Assembly (NCBI RefSeq): GCF_000002235.5
Contig: NW_022145615.1
Coordinates: 32,743,594 to 32,807,593, forward strand
Length of the DNA: 64,000 bases
From: Strongylocentrotus purpuratus
Lineage: Eukaryota > Echinodermata > Echinoidea > Camarodonta > Strongylocentrotidae
Direction of reading: 5' to 3'
Shown: in pieces, positions 39,324-54,634 of the stretch
Position numbering within the stretch: position 1 is the stretch's first letter
How the letters are laid out: every line of letters begins with the position of its first letter
Notes under the pieces: model-generated
What the model saw: only the letters and a program-made list of their open reading frames with translations
Databases searched by the model: none
Told to the model about the DNA's origin: nothing
Translations under genes and position numbers: made by a program

Positions 39324-39858
39324 AGGGACTTTGTAACATTGTTCAGATGAGAGAAAGTGGTGCTAAGGTAGTGACTTCAATGCGAGATGTACAATTAAAG
39401 ATAATCTGAAAATTTGAGCGAAAACGGACCATTATTCATGGTACAAATTGGGAAAAACTGATCCGATCGATTCCTTAATTCTCCCAACTATATTATTACA
39501 ATTTAATTACATTTTACGTGAATGGAAATCTCACAAAGCAATAAAATGGCTCTACATTCCATTCCAGACATTTAAGTGTTGACAGATTTTTTATAGCCTG
39601 TTTTTAAGTCTTTTTTCATGGAAAAACGGTTGGGAAAATTAAAAAATGGTTGGGAGAATTTAGATTCAGAAGCGCCGCACATCGACGCCCATTCGAAAAC
39701 CTGTTGAACTTTGTTAAAAATCTTCATATTGCGTGAATTAATTTCGGATTTGGGGCATCGGAGTTGGATAATCCATACATACAAACATAATTTTACGTGT
39801 TTTGCATCCTGATTCTACAGATTTGTGGAATCAACCATCACAATGTTTCTAAGTACCT
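39324..39858. mobile_element. TTAA-flanked short element, copy 3
   Basis: TTAA at 39320-39323 and 39859-39862 flanks ends that pair as AAGGGACTTTGTAACATTG against AAGGTACTTAGAAACATTG inverted. The two ends match at 16 of 19 bases. No coding capacity. Confidence 0.75.
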
Positions 39859-39862
39859 TTAA

Positions 39863-42800
39863 AGACATACATGTACCTGCAGATTTCATCAGAGAAATCC
39901 TTTCTTCTTCTAATATTCATCACATTTCTACAACTGCAGTAGTTCAGATTTGAAATTTTGTGGCTAGAAAATGTCAAGGTTATTGTCAAATGAATACTTC
40001 CAGATATTTTTCTGAAGCAATCCTTTCAGCAGTCTACAGATATGTGACTACAAATACTGCTGCGTACATGTACACAGTTAGTAGTACTTATTTTGTATGT
40101 GAAAAAATGAGTTTGTCCCAATTAACTTGCATGTTGCTTTAGAATGTGACATTTTAAAGCTTATATCTAAAAGTATTCAAGAAAATATGTGCATATACTG
40201 CAATAGACATTGATAATCACAAAGTTGTACATCTTCACCACCTAAACTATTGAAAATGTTGAATAGACAAACTATTCAGTTTTTCCTCTGCATGTATCAT
40301 TGAATTTCCTTGCATACAGTGCCTAACATTTTGTAATAGAGTGATCACAAAGATGATGTTCTATTAAAAAGTCATCTTTGGTTCGAGAACCAATAGGACT
40401 TGACAGAGACGCCCCCATCCCTAATTCCTGCCCCAAACATCTGCAGTCCTGTGTGTGTATGTCTCTCCCACATTCTTCAAATTAAAAAAAAAGGATTGTA
40501 CGATATCCTTCATATTGTACATGTACTCATTCCTGAAACTGTTGGATGTGCCAAATATAGCAAAATGTAAATGGACCAGATTTTAGAGAACTAAGCATCA
40601 AATTTACAATCACAGCCTATATGAAGACCTAAATACATAAATACATTTCATGCTTGACCATGAAGAGATGTGTGCATTAGGATCCCTGTTTTAGTTTTCT
40701 ACCAGTGGTTCAAGTACAAAGCTAATACAGTTGTAACCAAAAACGACTGCAAGACGTACATTAAGTCAAGTAGTCTGGGAGTATTGACCTCGTAAAAAGC
40801 ACCTCACAAAATGTACATTTTACCCTGTCATCAGCTAAAAAATAACAGCTTTTATAGTACATCTTTTAAATTGAAGGAATATATATATATACATTGTATC
40901 ATATATATAACTTTCAAGCATGCTGATCACATATTTAGGTACAGAGCGCACTCAAACGAAAGCAGGGTATTCTACGTCACTGATTGCATGGCTGCCCATC
41001 CGTAACACACAGCTCTCATGACTGGAGCGGACCTCAAGCGCAGAGTTCATATCATTTGACGGGTTACCAAAGACATGCAGGCAGGCTGCCCAATAATGCA
41101 CGACATTATGGAAGCCCCACATGATCCCGACACTAGTGACGGACGGAGTATTACTAACTGCAGGCATATAGTCAGATACTTGTGAGCAATTATAAACCTT
41201 CAAGTGTAGTTTATGCATTGAAAATTCAATTATGAAAATGAAATGTACTCATTCAAATAAATGAAGCCTACGTTTCACATACTTCAGAATAATGACATCA
41301 CTGATCACATCTTTACACTTGTCTAGTACCAAGTATTCCTACTTAACAAATATCATTCATCACTACAAAGGGATTTCTAATGTGCTTCAAATGAAAAAGA
41401 ACAACAAATAGTGTTACCTTTACCCTCAGATATCAATTCTTAGTCTTCAATGTCTTGCTGCAGGAACACTTGAGAATGATCCTATGAAACACAACTTGAG
41501 ATATAAAAGATACAAGGGCCCTGCAACGTCTGCTGTTGGATGTCACGTCCATAAAGTTTTGACTAAAAAAAAATCCTACTTTTAATATTGTTATAAAATA
41601 TGATAAGTTGATGTGAGAATATTGGATTAAACAACCAATAAACATAAAAGCTGAACAATGTACGTGTACCTGGTCAATAATTACCTGTAAGGTTATCTAA
41701 TTAGGACTAATTAATGGTTACTCATCCATTGATTTATACCTCTTGAACTGTTCATAGAGTGAACAAACAATCAAACAACAAGATAAATGGAATCAAAATA
41801 AATATAATGCTAAAAATAATAATGTATCTAAAAATAAACTCTACAAACACTTGATGGTGATTGAAATAAGTTGTGTGATTGGTTTTATCATGTGAAAACA
41901 AATAACCATCAATGGATTAGTACTGAGAATTGTGTCTAATATGTTGCGGTTGTCTTAGGTGCTTTCAATGTAAAGTAGGTCAATGCAAGCAATATTGTAT
42001 TTAGTATTTGACATTTCAAAACAAAATATAATAGAACCGGCTAAAGAGTACTTGTGGAGTACAATGACCAACCACATAAAAACTTATTGAATTGATTCAT
42101 CTTCAAAATTTATCATCAATAGTTAATTAGGGCAAGTTTAACTACATTGTACATGTATGTGTTTTCTACCATCCATTTGACAACGCACATTCCATTATCT
42201 TTAAGTTTAAGAACAAAGATGCCTCCATTTACCGTATGTTGCTTTTCTAGTACAATTACAAATATTTAAATACTCACATAAATACCCCCAAAACTTGATC
42301 GAAGACTTAAAAAATCATAAACACCAGCGTTATCTCTGAACATAATCATTTCCATGATGCAGGCAGAATTGGACAAAAAGTCAAAGCTCCTGGTAATTAT
42401 CAAACCGTATTAAAACAAGCATCCAGTACCAAGGAGTTTTATTGTTTGTTCTTTTGCAAAAAAATCATAAAAAGGGGAATTTTCCCTGAAGTATTTGAAT
42501 AGATTTCTTTCAGAAGTGATACCTTTGCTCTAATGTTTACCTACATGTCTGTACGCGTATAGCTAAGAATAGACCCACCCACTAGAACTAAACTTGTTGG
42601 GAGCAAAGGCATTGACAAGGGTGTGCACATCCTGATCCTAAAGGCGTCAGTCAACGGCATCCTAAACTTAAAGGCGCACATTGCAGGGGGGGGGGGGTGT
42701 TAACACGTACTAATGCACTTGAAGCCAAGCATTTCCATGAATTCATCAATGATCACAAAATGATGGCAAGATATTGAGTTTCATGACTACTAAGTGGTTA

Positions 42801-45800
42801 TTTTTTTAAGGATTATAAACAATATGCATTCATAATTCTTATAGAGTTCTAAGCTTGTATTCTGAAAACTATGATTGTTACATTTTGTGTTTGTGAGAGA
42901 TTTAGTGTACATTGTATGTTCATCGATGTCATAATCTCATAACTCTAAATTAAGACAAGTTTTTGGTTAATGTCTGCGCATAGCTGGTTGCACGTGTCCA
43001 GTTCATGGAAACTTCCGCTTAAATACCAATAAGGGTTTATTGATATTTTCTGTTATTCTCTGCCATTTCAAATCGTCATAACAATTAACTTACTTCTCGC
43101 TAACAAACCAAAAAGTAACATAGCTGGCCGAATATAACACCCCTAAATAATGATGCAATTTAGGCCAATACACAAGTAAATGTGAGATGTTTATTCATTA
43201 GTTTTGTACAACTGTGTGTGCAACAGATATATAAATTAATCAGCAATCATTCAAAAGTGGTGACAGGTAATCACATTAGGTTTTCTATTCCTGCTACACC
43301 CAAGATGAACGTCACCGGTGCAATCATGCATGTTCATGTACACGTGTAACGCTACATGTCTAACATACATACGTGAATGTACAGCTCTGAAAGTTTTTCC
43401 AGCATTTCTAATCTCAGTATAAATGTTGTCCATGTTTATAAACAAGACTGCATGCTATACTAGTAATTTTCCTTGAATTTTGTTTTGAATGGTGACCATG
43501 GAAAGTGAAGCCTATGAAACAGACATGATGACTAGTCAGTTCCTATTAAATAAATTTACCACTCATCGCAACAAAAGCAGGAACTCTTTATCTATTAACA
43601 TTGGCATAAGATACCAATTACTTCTAAACATCCATGTAAAATGAACATCCTGTAATTATCGTTAACCTAATCTTTGGATTACAGCCAAGATCACAGCTCT
43701 AGTATGGGCCTCTTTATATCCTTCATAAAATTATCTTATCATGAATGGGAGATATCTAAACAAAAGTTAGTCAGTAATGCTATCATTAAATTAGAATCGA
43801 TCACATACCTGTGAGTTATTATTCTTTATTTATTAAGGCTCTTTCAGATATGGCACCATACACTGCAATTTAATTTTTGTTATGTGTACTGGTAAATGAA
43901 TGGCAACTAAATGTGCGCGGAACAGATCCTATGCACCTTTCCATAAGCTCTGTGTTATTAGATAGGAAATGAGAAGCGAAATACAATTTACAGCATTTTT
44001 TTTTTTAATGCTGTAATTTACCGCTGCATATTTGAACAAGGCTTTAAAGATGTTTCATTATGAAAACAGAATGTTTCTTCAACTCTTTGAATTTCTTACT
44101 CTGTGAATATTCCTACCAAACCAGTTGACGCAACTTGATGCAAGAATTAAAATCAAGTTTAACAAAGAAAAAGTATAGACTAGACTAAACCTCAATCTAA
44201 CATCATTTGTTATACTTGACTTTACATTAAGCTAAATTTTGTACCAAAAGTTTGTACCAAAAAACACCTGTTCATTAGACTAGTACGAACACTGAAAACT
44301 CAGAAGAGTTTCAAAAGCATCCCTTTTCAATAAATTGTCTTTGTTTATTTTTGTCTTTCAGAATACTAAAAATATCTTTTGAAGATCCACTCTGAATGGT
44401 ATACTCTCTATATATAGCATCGCAAAGGGGGAAAGAAAAAAGAAAACTTCTGGGGGGTAACACAAAGCTTGGGATGCCTCATTTATGTTGAATGTACAAC
44501 ACCAGGCAAGTTCATAGATTAGCTTGTAGATGTATGTACATAAAATAGTCCATCATTATCATTGTATCCTACCATTCGACTGTACAATGATTCTCCCACT
44601 ACAAACCATTGCCCTTGGCCCGTGTCGAAATTGAAAACAGGCGGGGAGACTTTGAACTGTAGTGCTAAGGAAAGGCAACAGAGCATGCATGCACAAAATG
44701 CGAAGAGACACTCGTAATACAGTCGTACTTGCATATGTAAGTAATATGTACATGTATGATGTAGGCTCCTGTTAGAAGGCCCCTGATATATATGCTGTAT
44801 AAACAGTCTATACACTGCCAAGCAAAATAGAGTTTATGTATATGAAAAATAATTTTGAATTAAAATAAACCCCAAATTATTACTGCATATACATGTATAT
44901 TTGTATGTGTACTACCAAACCAAACAATGGAAAAGAGGTGTACTGTAGGCCTACACATGCACATGCACTACATGGCTAATAGTAAATTGGGAAAGGAGTG
45001 TATAAGTATTTCTTTTAACTTGTAAAACTGTTCAATCAAAGCATGAACAACCATGGACGGTGATGGACCAAACTATAGTAGTCATCGAAATATATCAATC
45101 AGTCAATTTTGTATAATAAAAATAAAAACAGGAAACTTAAAGTTGGCAAATGTGATTTAAACCTGTCCCTATAAACTAAAATACTTATCAATAGAACCAC
45201 TACATTTATGAGGGCAATGACTCTACAAAGAAGGGTGACAACACCAAACTCCATGTGTGACCATGACTGATGGCCTATAAAAGTGTCTTCCTTCCATAAA
45301 CCTTGAAACTAAAATAACAACAAACATCCAGTTTTCTAAACAAATTGAATGAAACGTGGCCTACTCTGCAATACATGTGCTAATGCTTTAGATGCCATTT
45401 GCTCATCATGAACATGAACATCATGCAGACCATGAAATCAACTTCACCATTTGGGCGTTTTACCCAATAACAGGTGTTGCCAATCACCAGGATTGGTAAT
45501 CAGTTCTAAGACCGACAGGCATTATGTAATATGCTCTGCATTTTCCACCCATCCCCCATACGGGGAAAGTCATTGCTTTCTGAGTGACTAGGGGGTATTT
45601 CTTGAATTGATGGGACTACAGGTTTGCTGTGTGCAAGACTTGTACACTCATTACTGGTATTCCCACCAATTCTGGTGTCAGCGATGTCCTTCTGCATATG
45701 GAAACTGACGACCCTGTCCCTTACAAGAAAATAACCTGACAGAATCTAAAACATGGATTTGGGTAATTATTGCACTTGTTGCAAGCCATGAAGCCCAACC

Positions 45801-46648
45801 TTATAGAGTCTCTCGACCATACTCAACAAGAAGCCATACTCCTGACTGGGTTTCATATACAATCTGGCTAGAGATAGCAGCCTGTCAGAGTCACTAGCTG
45901 CCAAACCCTCAGTTCGCATTGTTTCATGGCAAAGCGGGGGCAGGAAATTTCCCCCTTCCTAGCAGTCTCATCCGGTCAACCACACACAAGCCATCTTCCT
46001 GACTGAGCTGCTTCTTCCTGTCCATCAATTTGCTTGTTTCCATGGTGACTCATCAGCCTGCCTTGCTCAAGGGTGACTTACGATACCCAGCCAATACAGA
46101 AACAAAAATCTTAAATGGAATCATTTTACTGTACAACATACAAGTACACAAGAATAACAGTTGGTTTTACCTAATCAACCTGAAGAGTCCCAATCAAGTT
46201 GATTCCCATACATTCCATAAACCATTGAACATGAGAAAGCCAGAAACAAAGAGGTGCCAGGGTCTGACATTGGGTAATAGCCTGAAACTAGCATCCCTGA
46301 TATACAATCTCTTGCAAATGTACAATTTTTATTCCTCTAAGCTAATATCCTGAAGGGAAAACATTCCCATTCCTCTAAAATGATATCATGAAGGGAGGAG
46401 ATGATATTTTTAATATTTGGCAAATCCTGTAAGTTATTTTAGCAATTTTAAAAGAGAAAGGCAAATTTGTATGATGTACAAGCAGGTCATAATAATTCCC
46501 TTAATAATCTTCCACAATAGAAGGCTATTACAAACCTTGCTTTCTATAAAATGATCACACTTTCTTGGAATTCCATATTACTTCACATGGCTTGACATGA
46601 TTTAACTCAAGGGGCTAGGCTTGCTGGTTATCTTGTATTGTGGTCTAT
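39863..46648. other. MEF2 5' intron segment
   Basis: Long AT-rich stretch. Apart from the second copy of the short repeat (40141-40184) and a G tract near 42687-42696 I see nothing coding or structured. Confidence 0.45.
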
Positions 46649-47033
46649 GGGCGCGTTCATGCTTGATTTTGACGGCCAGAATCAGGCATCTGTTACGCGT
46701 TTAGTTTAAAACACGATTGCGTTCATGCTCACTTTTGTAGAATCACCGAAAAACGGCGATCACGATCGCCGATCGTAAACTCACAAAAAGATGCGTTTAC
46801 AATTTGTAAACGCGTTTAAATGGGGTCAACGCACTGACCTCTAGTGGGTCTACGTAGCATGCGCACACAGGTTTGCGAATCCAGCTGAAGGCCACCCAAG
46901 GAGAATTGCCTGGAGAAGTGAGCATGAACAGTGCACCGTGGAACTGCGATTACGATGAGCGTTTACGATGAGCGTTTACGATGAGCGTTACAAATCGCTC
47001 ATTCTGCCTTCAAAATCAAGCATGAACGCGCCC
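46649..47033. mobile_element. 385-bp inverted-repeat element (MITE)
   Basis: Ends GGGCGCGTTCATGCTTGATT and its inverse AATCAAGCATGAACGCGCCC are exact for 24 bases, and similarity goes on through a CAGAAT block. The inside is CpG-rich, with TTTAC/GTAAACG palindromes (AATTTGTAAACGCG) and a triple GATGAGCGTTTAC tandem at about 46955-46988. The flanks TAT and TAA do not give a clean duplication. Confidence 0.88.
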
Positions 47034-50000
47034 TAAGACAGCGGAAATCTCCCCTATATGCAGACAGCCCTCCTTCAAAATGGACAGGACATTGTTGGAT
47101 TATTTGGATTTATTCCCCATTCTATGTTGAATCACAAGAGGATTGAGATCAAAATCCTGTCAATATCAATTCTGTGATCTGAAATTCATTGAGCAGTAGG
47201 TTGATACCACTGCACCTGCTTCTGTGGAGTGTATTGTACTTGACAGTGACTGAGAGAGAGTCTTTCAGAAATCATTCTTCCTGAAAAATTGATGTGGATA
47301 CAGAGGATAGCCAACAGATGCTTGTACCACTAATAAGCACATCATCAATTATAGTCCACAGAAAGCTAGAAAGATGTTAATTCTGCATAACAGTATACAA
47401 GCTAAAACACCCTTCTGGCTCTAGGCATCCGTTTGTGAAGCAGGATTGACAAAGTCCCCCCCCCCCCCCCCCCCCCTCTTCAATCAAAACCTGATACTTG
47501 CTATTCTATTGTTATGTACATTGTAGGTATAGACTACCTTTACAGTAGAAAGGTAGATCAAAAAGCAAAACAAATCAAAATGAAAAATGGATGCCTGAGT
47601 AAGAACTCCACATCTTAACAATTTGGATGGATTGACCAGCTGATCATTCATTACATTTTCCAATTCAGTACCGTTGTATTGCCAATATTATCAAATGATC
47701 TAAAGCAAAACTGCAGTTCTACATGTAAACAATTTTTGACTAGGCAAGCTTGCCCTAGTTACTCCCCGATCTAACTCCCAGCAGTCTGAAAACATACAAG
47801 AAAAACAAAGTAGGAGAGGCTACATGTATGCAGCCTGATAAATTATTCTGCATACAGCCACTTTCCTTGAAGTAGGCCTATACTACCCACACACTTTGCT
47901 TTGTATACGAAACGTAACTTTAAGCTTGCAGCTCTACTCGAGCCCAATCACTTGGAAGTGCTCTACTTAGCTTTGCTTCACTGTATCTCTTTGACTTTGG
48001 AGCCAGGCTCAAAGCCACAGGAGACAGGAGAGCAGAAATACGAGTTGCAGGAGGTCATCTGATTTTTAATTGACCATAACACACTTACGAGCCTCTCAGC
48101 CCCTCCTACCGTACAGTGAGGGACATCCTCTTATTTTTCAATGCATGAAATCGACACTTGATTGATTCATTCTCAAATGTTTGCGACACTAATGATAAAG
48201 GTATTCAAAGTTAACTAGAAGTATGTTCAATATTAAAACAGGCCCACATCATGTATACATTCAATAAATTTGACACTTCGCTATTTACCGCTTAATTCAC
48301 ACTATCCTTTTTCAAAAAATGTGGGGGCAATTTCTCACGGTAAGTACACTTTACATGTACAGTAGATGTCTCTCTTCTAATTTTTCTGCAAATTGTAAAG
48401 GGTTTTAAAGGTTGGGTTTCCTTTTCACTTCATTCACATCATTTTTTCACCATGTGCTCGTGTAGTCCCATATACATCATTCTTTGTACAGTGCTTGTAA
48501 CTTTGCCAAGATTTGGCCAAATTTCTTATCATTTTGATGATTCCAGAACCTTGCAATACACACAAATACTTATATACTAGATGACCAACCTTTTCTGATA
48601 GATTCCACACCGTTTCTTTCACAATGCAATCACATGACCAGAACTCAACTTTATCTTTAAGTGTACAGTGCACATATCTTCTGCATACCGTAAACAAAAG
48701 CATAAAAAGCGTGTAAAATGCGTCTAGTTTGGCGCTACAATGATTTATGTACATGTGCTCACAATGATATGGGCCCATATGTCACTGAATTGAACATAGA
48801 GATGTACATGTAGATCTACAAAGAGTTCACACAGGTATGTTAGGCCAACAGTTTTCTGAACAAATTTCTATCTAGATGCAACACTAGGAATTACAATTTA
48901 CACCCACCATTAATAAATAAGAGTTTCACACATCCATGTTCTTACAAATACTTGCAACAAGAACTATTGCTTTCATATCCTTCTCTGCTTTTGATTTCCC
49001 TGATACACCTGGACGGAACATGATAGCAAAGACTTCAAGAAATGAACCTGATGCATTTCTGATAGCAAAAAACATCACCTATTCAAATGTGAAAGCAACA
49101 AGCATTACAGATACATATTACACAATCAGAGAATGATTTCTATAGGCAATTCAATAGGATATTGAAAATGCCCTTGATTTGCCATTTTGAGAGTCTTTGC
49201 TTGGATCATGTGAAGCAGGTTTGATTCTATAAACTGAGAACAGAGTGCAGTGCAGACAATTTTGCCCTTGATTCCGATAAGAGAAGGGGATGAGGAGGGA
49301 GTTGCATGCTCAGAGAGTAGGGGGCGTGCAGGAAATCCAATGCCAGTCTGTTTTCCTGTAAAGGCAAGACATGCCCAGCTCTTCAATACTCCATGGACGT
49401 GAATTAGCAAGACAGCTTTTCCTGCTTGCGGCCGGCAAGGGAAAATCTAATCTACAGGTTGCTTTCCCTTCTCTTTCTTATAAGAGAGAGAGGGGGGAAT
49501 GCTCTGGGTATATAATGCTCTGTTTATCATCAAATTTGAATTTCTATACATTTCTCAATTTTTGTTATTTTTAGCGTCTTCGTTTCCAAGTAATATTTTG
49601 AGAAAGTATGGATGGAAAAAGTACAATAAGAAGCATAAAACTATACATCCCTTTAAAAATGCTCCCATAAAAGATTGCCAACATGTCCACTAAAATGTAG
49701 TTGATAGTTTTAAGGAGGATATTTTTTTTTTAATTGACTGAAAAAGTACCCATTAGATTGGTGTATAGGGTAAAGAAGAACTAAAATGGGCTACATGTAT
49801 GTACATGTAGGTGTCATGTTTAAGGATATACAGAATAGTACATCTTTCAACTTTTAATACCCTACTTATTGTATAGAAAATCCACTCACCTAAAAAGTAT
49901 GCCATCAACGATACAATGTACATCCTACCCAAATGTATTTATTTATCTTTTGTTTTATTTGTTTGTTTTATCATTTCTATATAATATTAATTATTGTATT

Positions 50001-53000
50001 GTGCAATCAATAACAAATAATATACAAGCAATGGGTTGATTTGGGGGGAAATTTATGGTACATTTTCTAGTACTTGTACGTTTGGCATTGAATGCAACTC
50101 ATCCAAAAAGTAAACAGAACTGACTACTACACTATAGCAACACCTGTAAATACTGCAGCCTTCCCACTGTAAACGTAAATACAGGGGATTAACTGGTAAC
50201 AGTTATAAAGTAAACACTGCATCATGTGAGAAAAGTTCATTCAGTACAGCACTGACTGGACAGTAATGACACGCAGTAGTGCAGTAGTATTAGTAGGAGC
50301 TGTCGAAACGTACATCCATGTAGGTACATGTACATCCTTTTTTAGATTATTTTCTCTAAATAAACCATACATTGATCTTTTCTTTGTTGCTTTTATTGAT
50401 TGCAGTCAATCCCAGTTTACTTGGAGGTGTTAGAAATATTGATTGGTGATCATGCTCAATCTCTGAAATTCAAAACACGGTGACAATCAATGAATATTGC
50501 ATGATGAAGCCCATCATTAGACACTGCATGCACAATGCAGATGTAGGGCTATTCATTGACATCACAATATTGGTGCGTACAGTGTATAGGCCCTCCTGTT
50601 TTTATGCTTTAGGAGTAGTAGCTACTTTTTTCCTGATAAATCAAATTGTTCACCACTTTGTCTTTAAAAAGACTTTAGAGTTTGATCACACAGCGCAAAA
50701 TACACCTGTACAAAAAATAAAGATAATAAAATGATTTCATGTATTAATCATTGGCTACCAGGGATGATCAAAGGAATAGAAACAGCTACAGTGTACACAA
50801 ACTCGAGTGTACATGTACCTTCACCATGTTTGAGTTTCAAAATTTAAAAAATCAAACAAATCTAATATTTGTATTAGATTCACGTATCTTACCACACTAT
50901 TGCATACTTTTAAGGTCAGGGAATACATGTACTCATTTACAATCAAAGAAAGAAAACCAGAGGGAACTAGATTATTTATTTTCCAGCAGTGTTTAACTGT
51001 AAATTGTTGGTATAGATGATTAAATCGTTGTTGGCATTCCCTGTGCTTTATCAGATAAAAGAATTATCTCTAAAAAAATGCATGATCACTACTGTGGAGA
51101 GCTAAGCTTACATTAGTTATTAACATATTAATGATTAAAGAAAACCTTTTGTGGAAACAAAATATGATGGCTAATTGGCTATTGGCTAAGATGTACATGT
51201 ACAGTATAGTAGCACCCTATGCTTCTATTGCATGATAAGGGGTACACTATCAACATCCTGAAAGGATACGTAGTTATGACAACTTGTCTCAGAAACAATT
51301 CAACATACATAACATAATCAAATTCAGGATGGACAATTAGGTATCAAAATCAACGAGAGCACATACATGTGTATGATAATCTGACATTAATTTGATAGAC
51401 TTTATTCTTTAAGCTTTGGTTATCTCCAAGTCGCCTTGGGCTTTCGTTAACATGTATAGAAACATAAACCTGGTTGAATTTTTGTCTGAAACATCTAAGA
51501 AAAACTGCAGATTTAGAATGCACTTTACATGTAGCATTCATGAACACAGAAATACGCCTATCATTTCTGACATTGGGATAATTCCCTTCCCTAAAATCAT
51601 AAAATTCTGCTAGAAACCAAACCTTTTACTTCCTCCAAATGTACATTTACAAATGACATGGCTAATTACTGATCATCAATTAGAACTGAGTCACATGCTG
51701 TCCATGTGAATATGAGGTAAGCTCCTGTGATATTTCCTTGTGATCAGTTTCCCAATCAAAACAAGCCAATCAATGAGCACTTTGAATCCCACTCTCACGT
51801 CGTCGTATAAGATCTCCTTTCATGACAACTTTCGGAGTTACAGGTCGAGTGGAATAAATTTAGCACAAACTACATACTTCACACTCTCAATATGCGTAGG
51901 CACCGAAAATGAAAGGAACAAGATAACATACAACAAAGGCATAGAGTTTCACTTCCTACGGAAATAGTCACTCTCTTTCTTTCATTCATTTTTGTATGCA
52001 CTTGCAGAATACATTGATTTGAACTTGCAAACTTTTTCTGAATTAGTCTTTTTTTTACCCGCCAAGTCATAGAATTGTTGTTATTCCCTGCCCTACTGAA
52101 TAAATTATCTGAAGGTCTTGTATATGACAATATTGTTATTGAAAATTTAGGGCAATGAATTTATGGTTGAATCTGTTATTTTTTTCAAAAACTGACCCTC
52201 TAGAGACTAGAATGATTTTGCAGACAGTCTTGGCTTCATTTAAAGGCTTGCATTTTCTATGACAGGGCACAATTTTATCAGGAAAACTAATCAACGTAGG
52301 AGCTCTTGTGTCTGGATTTCACGACTGTAGTTGTAGCCCGGCCAGAGGTTGGGCCCATCTTACAAGGCAAGGACCCCTATCCTATGAGTAGAGCAGCCAC
52401 ACAAAAGCGGCAACGATGCCTGCACATGACGCACGTACATGCATACACACTTCGTTACATGTTCACCATGAGAGGACACAGCTCGTGTCGTACGTACACA
52501 CACACACACATTCACATCGTCGGCTCTCCTCATTCTCTCACACACTCTCTCTCTCTCTCTGTCTTCCTCAATCCTCCCTTCTCTCACTCTCGCTGCTCCG
52601 CTCTACTTCCTGTTGCCAGGCAAGCACCACCATTATGACGTCTGTACATAATCAGGCTGTTCCTGCCCAACCAAGGATGCAACCAAATATAGCAAGGCTA
52701 CTGGCTGGATACTATTTATAGACCCGTAATTCCACAGACACCCCTAAAAATAACATCCCTGACTTCTATTTTCAAACCTTAAAGACATCAACAGTTCCCA
52801 ACACTCAATGTTTGGGACAATAGTTTGTAAAGTTACAATGGATAACATTACAACAAAGTTAACACCTCTGGCTAAAGATGACCGCCTAATGATCCAATGG
52901 CATAATGAAAGGCTGTGATGTAGCTACTGGGATGACAGGAAGTTATAGAGATCTCAGTGTTGTTACGGCACTCATTCATGACAGGTACATATAGCCAGGG

Positions 53001-54389
53001 GGAGATAATAGATGTCAATCAAGCATCAATGTACACATCAACACTAATTCAAAACAACAGTTGACATTAGATGCACTCTCCATAGCAAGGACAGATTATT
53101 GGGACATACTATTCGGTTCCTTCATTTTCAGTTTAGGCCTAGATAAGTTGAATGGATTCTAGAATATTGACACATCTTTTGAGATAAATGGGATTTTTTT
53201 TCTTCTTTCATTTGTGGTTCAATTTTATGTGTGCATATTTTTGTTAAATAACATTAAAGAGCACATCTGTACATGTATCAAAAATGTTGCAATCATATTA
53301 GAATTCAAAGCACAAGACCTATTTGGCTACCCATCGTGCAATCAACTACATATACATGTAGGAATTGAATAAGGGTTTCTTTAAAGTCATAATTTTTCGT
53401 AAATTATACAGAATTATACAGTATCTCTATACGACTATAGAGTAAAGACTATACCAGAATAGGACATTACCAGTAATTAAATTTCAAACATTTTTCATCA
53501 AGGGAAACTGCAATGGGATTATTACCAAACAGGAGACTATGGATAACAACTACAAGTCACACTTATTCAAAGTTTCTGTGAATTATGCTTTTCAAGTGGA
53601 CTTGCGATTGGATATCGAAGGGACAGTGATACCCAATCAAGGCATTTATTCCAATCTTCATGTCATAAGCTAATTAGGTCTCTTCAGGGGTCAATCAGTT
53701 TGCAACTCCGTGGCTAATCTCATACTTAGACATGAGGGTGAAGTTTGACTTTCTTCATGGTACGATGGTTAGTTCCAGCACAGCCTAGCTAGGAAAGTAT
53801 AATCTCACTAATAATCATACCCTCCTAGACTCTAGAGTGGAAGGCATGTGTGTGTGACAAACCAGGAAGTGGCAGATCCCTACTGAGAACTTGTACTAGG
53901 ACTGACGGGAAATGAACCGACTGCGTGAAATGACCTTAGCAAGAATACTGCAAATGTACATTGATACTCAATGCAACAACATCCATGATAATCCTCCTAA
54001 AACACTTCACACTATATGATACTCTGGAAGTTTAGCTCAATGTTCCTATCCAAGCTAATCCTTCATCCTATCTTGATGAACAAGTAGGCCTACATTCTGT
54101 ATATATGCTAGCATATTCTTGAATATATACTCTTTTGCAGGAGAATCAAAATATCTGTAACTAGTTAAATGGTGTAAACGGCTGAAGAGCTCAAAACAGG
54201 TTGGTGAAAGTTTGAACAAGAAATAACACAAAAAATAAAATAATTGAAAGCTAAAATCAATAAACCTGTGCGAATAACTACCCGGTAATTGGCAAAACGG
54301 TCATTCCAATGTAACATTGGGAGAAAAAATCTCCCTTTCATTAAATTTACAATTACCATTACCTCTCCCCCCCCCCCCCCCCCTCCCTG
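47034..54389. other. MEF2 5' intron segment
   Basis: A C tract lies at 47457-47476, a hairpin repeat copy at 47360-47422, and CA/CT microsatellites at 52495-52562. No gene recognised; open frames up to about 114 codons (48434-48778) resemble nothing. Confidence 0.45.
47360..47422. repeat. Dispersed hairpin repeat, copy 3
   Basis: Starts AGAAAGCTAGAAAGATGTTA and ends CACCCTTCTGGCTCT, the diverged third copy of the family found at 20621 and 21351. Confidence 0.55.
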
Positions 54390-54634
54390 TATGATTGCTG
54401 GTGTCTGTTAATATAGTTTGTTACTTATAAATCTGCATAATTTTGTATTTTGTTATTGCAATTGTTTATACCATGTATTTTTTCCCTTTACTGGGAAATA
54501 AACCATACAAGTTTTTATAAACTTTTTTGTAGTTTCCATTTTTTCTCTTACTATGTATATTTGCCATTTTTTTGTATATATTATAATATTGTTTTTATGC
54601 TTGAGAAAAATTAATAAACTGAACTGAACTGAAC
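54390..54634 (+). mobile_element. LINE-like 3' tail ending in (TGAAC)n
   Basis: A T-rich untranslated-type stretch ends AATAAACTGAACTGAACTGA. Short tandem tails of this kind mark the 3' end of 5'-truncated non-LTR retrotransposons. No reverse transcriptase remains. A C tract (54368-54382) abuts the left side. Confidence 0.5.
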
